A stretch of DNA of 64,000 nt, taken from Arcticibacter sp045629565 (GTDB lineage Bacteria; Bacteroidota; Bacteroidia; Sphingobacteriales; Sphingobacteriaceae). The stretch lies in NCBI RefSeq assembly GCF_045629565.1, contig NZ_JAZQRL010000104.1, positions 95,625 through 159,624 on the forward strand, given 5' to 3'. Both the position numbers and the translations under genes were made by a program. Below the pieces are notes generated by a model that saw only the letters and a program-made list of their open reading frames with translations, had not been told where the DNA came from and did not search any database. Position 1 is the first letter of the stretch. Every line of letters begins with the position of its first letter. This document shows positions 25,253 through 31,786 of this stretch, in pieces.

Positions 25253-25260
25253 TACCTTTG
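25253..25260 (+). promoter_or_regulatory. Candidate -7 element of the SDR gene
   Basis: TACCTTTG matches TAnnTTTG, 20 bp before the ATG at 25281. There is no good TTG at -33, consistent with activator dependence. Confidence 0.5.
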
Positions 25261-25280
25261 TCTTTAGAAAAACAAAGGAA

Positions 25281-26120
25281 ATGAAAACAAAAAAAGTATG
25301 GTTTGTAACTGGTGCTTCAAAAGGACTGGGTTTGACATTGGTAAAGAATCTTTTAAAAAACGGATACTCTGTTGCCGCGACATCAAGAAAGATTGATGAT
25401 CTTATCGGGGAGTTAGGTGAAGCAGACGGACAGTTTCTTCCGCTTGAGGTTGACATAAGGTCTGAAACCAGTGTAGAAAGTGCCATCGAAAAAGCATTTA
25501 ATACTTTGGGAAGGCTCGATGTTGTTGTCAATAATGCCGGCTACGGACTGACCGGTGCAATCGAAGAACTCAGTGATAAGGAAGTCCGCGATAACTTTGA
25601 CATCAATGTTTTTGGCTCGCTCAACGTCATACGCAAAGCCTTGCCGTACATGAGGGCCCAAGGCTGTGGTCATATTTTCAACATATCATCAATTGGAGGA
25701 TTTACGGGCTTATTTCCCGGATTCGGGATTTATTGCGCAACCAAGTTCGCAGTGCACGGCTTTACGGAATCCCTGGCTGCAGAGGTCAAGGCATTCGGCA
25801 TACATGCCACAGTGGTGTTTCCAGGATATTTCCGAACCAATTTTCTGAGTGCCGGATCATTGAATGTTCCGGAGCATGAGATTCCTGAATATCGCGAGGT
25901 ACGTACATCGCAGGCAGTGCATCAGAACGAGATCAATGGCAATCAACCTAATGATCCTGAAAAAGGAGTAGCGACAATCGTCAGGATTGCAGAGTCTGAG
26001 AATCCACCCTTACACCTCTTCCTTGGACAGGATGCGTATGAACTGGCTGAGCAGAAGATTGCGCTGATAGAGGCCAACATGAGCAGCTGGCGCGATTTAG
26101 CTGCCACAACAGCGTTTTAG
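25281..26120 (+). CDS. Short-chain dehydrogenase/reductase
   Basis: A 279-residue cytosolic classical SDR using NAD(P)H on an unknown alcohol or ketone. Seen: cofactor motif TGASKGLG (residues 10-17), the Arg in ATSRKIDD that suggests NADP preference, NNAG, catalytic Ser in FNISSIGG, and Y-x-x-x-K in YCATKFAVHGF. Length and motifs are complete. It lies under a promoter with AraC-type repeats and follows the AraC gene, so it is probably the target of that regulator. Its stop is one base from that of the convergent UDG-like gene. Confidence 0.88.
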   Translation: MKTKKVWFVTGASKGLGLTLVKNLLKNGYSVAATSRKIDDLIGELGEADGQFLPLEVDIRSETSVESAIEKAFNTLGRLDVVVNNAGYGLTGAIEELSDKEVRDNFDINVFGSLNVIRKALPYMRAQGCGHIFNISSIGGFTGLFPGFGIYCATKFAVHGFTESLAAEVKAFGIHATVVFPGYFRTNFLSAGSLNVPEHEIPEYREVRTSQAVHQNEINGNQPNDPEKGVATIVRIAESENPPLHLFLGQDAYELAEQKIALIEANMSSWRDLAATTAF

Positions 26121-26121
26121 T

Positions 26122-26736
26122 TTACTTTTCCGGAGGAATGATCGGCATGACCTCCGGAAAATCTATTATTTCCAGCGACTTCAACTTTTCCCTTAGCTCC
26201 GGAATGACCTCTTGCATAAACCAGGGATTGACCTTTAACCAGTTCTGGTTCCGGGGCGAAGGATGGGGTAAAGGAAAGAAGCTGGGACTATATTCACGAA
26301 AAGAGCGGACCGTATCTGTAAGGTTGCCTTTGTAATTACTTCTGAGATAATAGCGCTGGGCATACTGTCCAATGAGCAATATAAGGGGAATCGATGTAAA
26401 TGTTTCGAGGATTTTTGTATGCCATAAGCCTGCGCATTGTGGCATTGGTGGCAGGTCACCTGATTGCCCTTTACCCGGATAGCAGAAACCCATGGGCATG
26501 ATGGAAAACATGTCGGGATTATAGAAGGTTGTCGTATCCACATTCAGCCATTGTCTCAAAGTCTTCCCACTGGCGTCATTCCACGGGATACCAGTCTCGT
26601 GAACCCGCCTTCCCGGAGCCTGCCCGATGATGATTACTTTAGACGACTTTCCAATCTGAACGACCGGTCGGGCCCCGTTCTGCAAATGGTCTTTGCAAAA
26701 AGTACAGGCTAAAATATTTCTCAACAGCTCTTCCAT
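26122..26736 (-). CDS. Uracil-DNA glycosylase superfamily protein
   Basis: A 204-residue protein of the UDG/mug-like fold. Motif A reads IIIGQAPGRRVHETGIPWNDASGKTLRQWL and the second motif is PLPHPSPRNQNW, near HPS-P-R-N in relatives. LLIGQYAQRYYL forms the central strand. An N-terminal CTFC pair recalls the iron-sulfur cluster of family 4/5 enzymes, but the other cluster cysteines are not evident. Such proteins remove uracil or damaged bases from DNA; many of this short subgroup are untested. Confidence 0.78.
   Translation of the reverse strand: MEELLRNILACTFCKDHLQNGARPVVQIGKSSKVIIIGQAPGRRVHETGIPWNDASGKTLRQWLNVDTTTFYNPDMFSIMPMGFCYPGKGQSGDLPPMPQCAGLWHTKILETFTSIPLILLIGQYAQRYYLRSNYKGNLTDTVRSFREYSPSFFPLPHPSPRNQNWLKVNPWFMQEVIPELREKLKSLEIIDFPEVMPIIPPEK
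26126..26161. terminator. Hairpin inside the 3-prime end of the UDG-like gene
   Basis: TTTTCCGGAGG at 26126-26136 pairs exactly with CCTCCGGAAAA at 26151-26161 (14-nt loop). It lies just past the SDR stop and within the last codons of the convergent gene, and could end SDR transcription. Confidence 0.55.
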
Positions 26737-26843
26737 ACAATCTCCTGAAATTTCAGCGTTCCGAATGTAAGAAATTTCTTTTAGACAACGCTTTAAACAG
26801 TTTGATAAGATGGGCGTTATACCCTATTCTACAAAGAAAGATA

Positions 26844-27341
26844 ATGAAGCAAGTCGTCAGCACTCTTGGTGAACTCTTTCAGTTCGAATCGCCATTACAT
26901 GAGTTGCTCATCAGGGGCACTATCTTGTATTTGGGGATATTATTTCTGATGCGTATTCTTCCCAGACGGGCGGGCGGCGAGCTTGCGACCATGGATCTGG
27001 TGTTCATTCTTTTAATTGCCGAAGCAGCAACTCATGCCTTGGGTGAATACAGTTCTGTTAGCGATGCCCTCATCACGATTATGACGCTGATGTTCTGGAA
27101 TTACATGGTCAATATGTTGAGCTTTTACTTTCCGTCGTTCGAGAAGCTCGTTTCAGCGCCTCCGCTATTGATTATAAAGAACGGAAGGCTTTTAAGACGC
27201 AATATGAGACGGGAATATATCACGGTGGAGGAACTTATGGAGAACCTGCATAAGAGAGGCGTCGAAGATCTGAATGAAGTGAAGGCGGCCTATATGGAGG
27301 CAGACGGCCATATTAGTGTGATTATTAAAAAAAACAAGTAA
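26844..27341 (+). CDS. YetF/DUF421-like membrane protein
   Basis: A 165-residue protein. Three membrane segments (about residues 22-40, 50-70 and 75-100) are followed by a cytosolic domain with PPLLIIKNGRLLRRNMRREYITVEELMENLHKRGVEDLNEVKAAYMEADGHISVI, the hallmark of the DUF421/YetF family. Family members are membrane proteins linked to spore or envelope functions in Bacillus; their activity is unknown here. Met15 (26844) is taken as the start because the extra upstream residues are not typical. It stands alone. Confidence 0.8.
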   Translation: MKQVVSTLGELFQFESPLHELLIRGTILYLGILFLMRILPRRAGGELATMDLVFILLIAEAATHALGEYSSVSDALITIMTLMFWNYMVNMLSFYFPSFEKLVSAPPLLIIKNGRLLRRNMRREYITVEELMENLHKRGVEDLNEVKAAYMEADGHISVIIKKNK

Positions 27342-27385
27342 CAACAGAAAGACAGAAAATAAATCAGAATTTATTTACTTGCTAC

Positions 27386-28210
27386 TTAGTCAACCTCATT
27401 AAGCAATAAATCACGTTTTTTACTTTCCAGATTGTGCTGTACGGCTCGGGATAGTTCGGGGAAGAAATTCAGGCTGGTTAATGATTCAAGATGATCGATT
27501 GTGGTGAGGTAATCTTGAAGCTTTTTGGATTGCGGATTTTGAGGAAAGAGGAACGCGACAGCCTTTAGCGTACCGGTATACCCCTTACGAAACGCCAGGA
27601 TACGGTAAAAACCAGTGGGAACGGCGACACCGGAAGCGAGTCTACGCGGATTTTTATCGAAAACAGGACCAGTAATCACAAAGAGGTCGTGTACTTCCTT
27701 ATTAGGGGTGTCGTCCTGTGACAGACTTTCTCTTTCGAGCTTTTCCAAACTTGCCCAAAGTCCCTGATTCAGCGCTGGGCTTTGCGGACATATATTGGTC
27801 ATCAGATAGGTCTCAAGCTGCCCCAGCTGTCCGTATTGCGATAAGATAGTCGCGTTAGGAGCCATGTGGCCCCTGTCGTAGCCTGATCTGTTGAACGCAT
27901 CATGGTCCACCCTGCTTTCCGTACGGTAATCTGTCAGGAAGCGGAAAGGCCTTTCCCAGTTGACGTACTTAAACTCTCCCTTCATATTCCCCAACCGGTA
28001 TGCCACCCAAAGAGGATTTTTCAGTTGTTCATCATAACAAGAGATATAAGCAGCATTGATGAGTACCTTCACCTGGTCATCGGGAGCTAAGCTTTCTTTT
28101 ACCGGAAGGCCTCCGTGCGTCAGCAGGCCTATTTTAGACAGGTCGCCTATCTGCGCATAGCAAACGATCTCAAGACAGAAAGAGGCAATAAACAGAACAA
28201 TCTTTTTCAT
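27386..28210 (-). CDS. Exported DNA/RNA non-specific endonuclease
   Basis: A 274-residue secreted nuclease of the NUC1/EndoG (beta-beta-alpha metal) family. Signal peptide ends CYAQ at residue 20. The active-site motif is DRGHMAPN with the catalytic His, followed by a metal-binding Asn in TNICPQSPALNQGLW. GPVFDKNPRR and PTGFYRILAF are also typical. It cleaves DNA and RNA outside the cytoplasm, either for nutrient nucleotides or biofilm DNA. It stands alone; a TATCTTCG element on the minus strand at 28224-28231 may be its -7 box. Confidence 0.9.
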   Translation of the reverse strand: MKKIVLFIASFCLEIVCYAQIGDLSKIGLLTHGGLPVKESLAPDDQVKVLINAAYISCYDEQLKNPLWVAYRLGNMKGEFKYVNWERPFRFLTDYRTESRVDHDAFNRSGYDRGHMAPNATILSQYGQLGQLETYLMTNICPQSPALNQGLWASLEKLERESLSQDDTPNKEVHDLFVITGPVFDKNPRRLASGVAVPTGFYRILAFRKGYTGTLKAVAFLFPQNPQSKKLQDYLTTIDHLESLTSLNFFPELSRAVQHNLESKKRDLLLNEVD

Positions 28211-28223
28211 GGTATCAAAGGCG

Positions 28224-28231
28224 CGAAGATA
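28224..28231 (-). promoter_or_regulatory. Candidate -7 element of the nuclease gene
   Basis: The minus strand reads TATCTTCG, one mismatch from TAnnTTTG, 13 bp upstream of the start codon. There is no clear -33 element. Confidence 0.35.
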
Positions 28232-28246
28232 CCAATATTAACTAAT

Positions 28247-28921
28247 TCAGCCTTGTTGGCTACCCAACTGAGTATTTGCTTTAGTGACAATATTTTTAAC
28301 CACCGTATCGAGTTGATTCGCTGATTCTTTTAACATGGAGAGTAACTCTTTGAAATCTTCAGTGGCCTCAGCTTGTTCAAGCAAAACAACTAAGCCGAGC
28401 ACATTTGCCAATGGAGCACGCACCAGGTGTGATTGGTCCGAAGCGACTTCCCTGAGTGTCTCGTCCTTCTGCAGAATTTCCCTTTCTGCAAGCTTCTTTT
28501 GTAATCGAAGCTCATCCTCAAACTTCTTTCTGTCGACTACCTTAAATATAGCTGCATGAACCAGCATATTCTCATCATGGCCAGCACTCACGATCACTTT
28601 TGCACTAAGCAAGCATTGAAAACTCTCACTTGCCGTTTCGATCTTAAGATTAATTTCCCTTACCTCCTTATGCATTTTAAGAAGGGGATATATGAAGAGC
28701 TGAAAATATAATTGGCTACCCTTTTCGAGTAGATCTGAAAAAGTCAGTCCATCTGTCTGAGCGTCTTCCAGGCCGGTCCACATGCAGAAGGTTTTGTTCA
28801 AATGGTGAAGCTTCCCAGATAGATCAAAAGTGATCAACCCACATGCAGCATGGTCATAGAGCATGGCAAAATCGAACGCCTGGTTATTCAGATCGTGTTT
28901 CATATCATCAGAACCCATCAT
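28247..28921 (-). CDS. PAS domain protein ending in a lone HisKA-like helix pair
   Basis: A 224-residue cytosolic protein (218 if translation starts at Met7). A PAS domain covers about 15-140 (YDHAACGLITFDLSGKLHHLNKTFCMWTGL), then a coiled coil, then a HisKA-like segment with a His in SDQSHLVRAPLANVLGLVVLL. It stops before any ATPase domain, so it cannot autophosphorylate alone. The start overlaps the end of the RsbQ-like hydrolase gene by 14 bp, so the two are co-translated. In Bacillus, RsbQ activates the PAS-bearing phosphatase RsbP; this may be an analogous pair with a different output. The comparison is inference. Confidence 0.8.
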   Translation of the reverse strand: MMGSDDMKHDLNNQAFDFAMLYDHAACGLITFDLSGKLHHLNKTFCMWTGLEDAQTDGLTFSDLLEKGSQLYFQLFIYPLLKMHKEVREINLKIETASESFQCLLSAKVIVSAGHDENMLVHAAIFKVVDRKKFEDELRLQKKLAEREILQKDETLREVASDQSHLVRAPLANVLGLVVLLEQAEATEDFKELLSMLKESANQLDTVVKNIVTKANTQLGSQQG

Positions 28922-29714
28922 TCTTTACATAAGAGCTGATGGCACGAATTGTTTCGTCGGGATGACTCATATGGGGACAATGCCCCGTGGCGCTAAGTAT
29001 TACCAGGGTATTGTTAGCCGTATTCGCCTGAATATAATGCCCCACTTCTATCGGAGCAAGCATATCGGATGAACATTGCAACGTGAGACTTGGAGTCTTA
29101 AGCAACTTCAAGTCAGCTCTGTTATCGGATAGAAATGTCACGCGTGCAAACTTGCGTGCTATATCAGGATCAGTAGCACAAAAGTTGGCAGTCAGTTCTT
29201 CGCCCAGCTCCGGCCTTTCCGGGTTTCCCATAATGAGCGGTGCCATACTACTTGACCAGCCGAGGTAGTTGCTATCCATTACGTCAAATAATGCTTCAAG
29301 ATCAGTCCTTTCCATGCCTCCGTTATACGATTCATCAATCATATAGCAGGGCGAAGGGGCTACAAATATCAGGCTATTAAAATAGTCGGGACTGGTTATA
29401 GCTGCTTTCAGCCCAATCATACAAGCGACCGAATGGCCAATGAAGATAACATCTTTAAGATGGAGTGTCTCGAGGATCTCAAGAAGATCCAAAGCGTAAC
29501 CGTCCAGACTACCGTATCTTTCGGAATCATAGGCGGCTAGGTCAGACTGTCCTGAGCCCACAAAATCAAACACGATAACTTTGTAGCTATGCTCAAACGC
29601 CTTTATGATATATTCCCATACATTCTGGTCGCATCCAAAGCCATGGGCGAAAATCATGACTTGCTTCCCTGTACCCCTTTCTCTGACGTTGTTCCTCTTT
29701 AAGACGTCTCCCAT
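28908..29714 (-). CDS. RsbQ/KAI2-like alpha/beta hydrolase
   Basis: A 268-residue cytosolic hydrolase closely resembling RsbQ by eye, including its N-terminus MGDVLKRNNVRERG. The triad is complete: Ser95 in FIGHSVACM, Asp in CSSDMLAP and His in TGHCPHMSHP. RsbQ and the plant receptors KAI2/D14 use such triads to perceive small ligands. The frame opens at 29744, but a promoter sits at 29742-29773, so Met11 at 29714 is the start. It overlaps the PAS/HisKA gene, so it probably supplies the signal for that protein. Confidence 0.87.
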   Translation of the reverse strand: MGDVLKRNNVRERGTGKQVMIFAHGFGCDQNVWEYIIKAFEHSYKVIVFDFVGSGQSDLAAYDSERYGSLDGYALDLLEILETLHLKDVIFIGHSVACMIGLKAAITSPDYFNSLIFVAPSPCYMIDESYNGGMERTDLEALFDVMDSNYLGWSSSMAPLIMGNPERPELGEELTANFCATDPDIARKFARVTFLSDNRADLKLLKTPSLTLQCSSDMLAPIEVGHYIQANTANNTLVILSATGHCPHMSHPDETIRAISSYVKNDGF

Positions 29715-29741
29715 TCTCAATTGTTGCTTGCTCTTTTGCTG

Positions 29742-29773
29742 CAAAGGTACGAGATTGGTCTAAGATTACCGAA
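29742..29773 (-). promoter_or_regulatory. Promoter of the RsbQ-like operon
   Basis: On the minus strand, TTCG at 29773-29770, a 20-bp spacer, and TACCTTTG at 29749-29742 match the Bacteroidota pattern TTTG-N19/20-TAnnTTTG with one mismatch. The hydrolase start codon lies 27 bp downstream. Confidence 0.6.
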
Positions 29774-29842
29774 CTTCTGCCTTTCACAGCGGCGAAGGCC
29801 TATTGCGGATACAGCGTTTACCGCCACTTCAATATTCCCTCA

Positions 29843-30109
29843 TTATCCGGAATAGAGCCTGTTATGCGCATTGATAGCCTTGCCGATGGCGTCTGCACAT
29901 TCTTGAGACAAACTTCCCTCAGTCCACGCCCAGCTGTCCTGACCCGACAATCGAAGTTTGCCGACTTCTTTACCGCCTCGCCTGACCTGATAAGTCTGTC
30001 CCTGCATTGGAGCAATATCATATCCTTGAAACCGGGAATCAGTATCCGGATCACAGGCTATTTCTATGGTTATTCCAAACTCTTTGGTTTTTAGTTCATC
30101 ATTTTCCAT
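29843..30109 (-). CDS. Small hypothetical protein
   Basis: An 88-residue acidic protein without signal or membrane segment. It has the look of a folded alpha/beta domain: GITIEIACDPDTDSRFQGYDI, then a YQVRRGGKEVGKLRL beta hairpin, then a C-terminal helix. I do not recognise a family. Alternative frames on both strands cover the same region (29818-30054 minus, 29864-30094 plus) but have less protein-like composition. It precedes the RsbQ-like operon promoter in the same direction. Confidence 0.5.
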   Translation of the reverse strand: MENDELKTKEFGITIEIACDPDTDSRFQGYDIAPMQGQTYQVRRGGKEVGKLRLSGQDSWAWTEGSLSQECADAIGKAINAHNRLYSG

Positions 30110-30191
30110 GGATAATTAACTGTTTACTAGCGGATAATGTTTTCAAAAGCTAACAAAAACAAGCAGCTTCAAAGCCTCCGAACAGCTACGA

Positions 30192-31685
30192 CTAATATCC
30201 ATAGGTGTTTGGCAGGTAGGAAATCTTCTTGCTGAGATCAACCAGAAAACCATTAACCACTGCATAAGCCGGCTTTCCACCAGAAGCAGCAAGAACGAAG
30301 TTAGGATACTGATACAATGCAATCGGGCGCGAGCTTACGGAAATTCCATTCATCAGATTCAGAAGACGGTTGCGTACCGGACCAGCAGGAGAACGTTGGT
30401 CGGAAAACCGGACATACAAATAGCCCTGCCTCAACAGTGCGGCCTCACTTTCAAGACTGAGCTTTTCCCATTCACCCTTTTTCATGGTGATGACTTTGCC
30501 AGGTATCGACACGAACGAAGATGCGTCAACTTCATGATAGCCGTAATTATTATGCATGTCGCCAAGCTCTTCGATAGCACCCACGTAATTTAACCGTTTA
30601 CCAGTACCGTCAACTGATGCTGAATAGTTGATACCCACACTTGCGCGGTAACGCAGGCTATCTTTCACGATTTCTGCATTACGGATAACCAAATTAAAGA
30701 GGAATCTGCCATTGTCGGGAATTGCATGATATTGTTCCATATCTTCCTGTTCATAGGATTCGTCCGCGATTGCATGTAATGCACTAAGAAGTACATAAAA
30801 ATTAAGTTTCCTGATGTATTGTTTTTGCGGATCGTTCTGGTAACCTCCTGATTCAATCAGAACGGTTGATATTCCCTTGTTCTGAAATGTATCCCCGAAT
30901 CCCCGGGGCTCGTGCGCATCACTATATTTTGCTACCTGGTCTGGCAGGTACTTTTGAAGTGTACGGTTCATCAGTACAACCATCTTCGCTGCGTTCCCAC
31001 GTGTTTCATTCATATCCCTTACCAGGTTATATGCGGGTGCGAGAAAAGAGATCGTAGCCGGTTTACTGGATGAACCAACCGAGTATAACATATTCTGATC
31101 ATGTAAATTGAAACCGAACCGGGGCTTTATTTCGTCCGCAACCTTCATTAGAAAACGCCCTTCCGGTGTGGTGAGCGCATGCGCATCCCGGTTAATGTCT
31201 ATATCCATCGCATTCCTGCGTTTCCATACCTCTGCCCCATCAGGATTGACCATTGGAATAAAATGAAGCTCCAGCTTCTCCATCAGGAAGTGCCGGAATG
31301 AATCATTTTCATCTGTTGCAGACAGAAAGTTGAAGATGTCGAATAAAGCCAAAGTCGCGGTTGACTCGTCTCCGTGCATCTGCGTCCATAGGAGCACCTT
31401 CGTTTTCCCCTTCCCGGCCACCAGGTGGTTGATCTTTCTCCCCTGCACAGAGGTACCCTGGAGAGAAGACCGTAAAAGTCCGGAAGAGACGTGCTTACTG
31501 ATGAGCGGCTGCATCTCTGCATGTTTGATTATCCGATAAGGGATTGCTGATTCTTTGTAGCGATCGTAGCTTTTCCATATAGAGGTCTCTTCAATGGCGA
31601 GGCCGGGGGCCTCTCTCCGAATGCTGAAGCTTACCACGATTCCGATGATGATGAAAGCAGAAGTAACCAGTAGCTTAGTACCCAT
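30192..31685 (-). CDS. M14 family zinc carboxypeptidase, membrane-anchored or exported
   Basis: A 497-residue protein with an N-terminal hydrophobic segment (TKLLVTSAFIIIGIVVSFSI) acting as signal anchor. The peptidase M14 domain follows with zinc ligands in MHGDEST (H, E) and a later His in FNLHDQNML, VNPDGAEVWKRRNAMDIDINRD, and a Glu in VLIESGGYQN that fits the catalytic base. The C-terminal third (about 340-497) is an extra beta domain. It likely removes C-terminal residues from peptides or peptidoglycan stems in the periplasm. Start taken at Met9 (31685). Monocistronic. Confidence 0.83.
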   Translation of the reverse strand: MGTKLLVTSAFIIIGIVVSFSIRREAPGLAIEETSIWKSYDRYKESAIPYRIIKHAEMQPLISKHVSSGLLRSSLQGTSVQGRKINHLVAGKGKTKVLLWTQMHGDESTATLALFDIFNFLSATDENDSFRHFLMEKLELHFIPMVNPDGAEVWKRRNAMDIDINRDAHALTTPEGRFLMKVADEIKPRFGFNLHDQNMLYSVGSSSKPATISFLAPAYNLVRDMNETRGNAAKMVVLMNRTLQKYLPDQVAKYSDAHEPRGFGDTFQNKGISTVLIESGGYQNDPQKQYIRKLNFYVLLSALHAIADESYEQEDMEQYHAIPDNGRFLFNLVIRNAEIVKDSLRYRASVGINYSASVDGTGKRLNYVGAIEELGDMHNNYGYHEVDASSFVSIPGKVITMKKGEWEKLSLESEAALLRQGYLYVRFSDQRSPAGPVRNRLLNLMNGISVSSRPIALYQYPNFVLAASGGKPAYAVVNGFLVDLSKKISYLPNTYGY

Positions 31686-31786
31686 TGTTTTCCAGGTTTC
31701 AGACTGCAATTTACCTAACCGCGTTTAAAATGATTAATAAATGTTCATTATGATCATTTTTCACATGTTATGCAAATCGGCGTTTC

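Noticed and set aside
29864..30094. Plus-strand 76-codon ORF opposite the small hypothetical gene
   Set aside because: The minus-strand frame has more natural composition and fits the direction of neighbouring genes.
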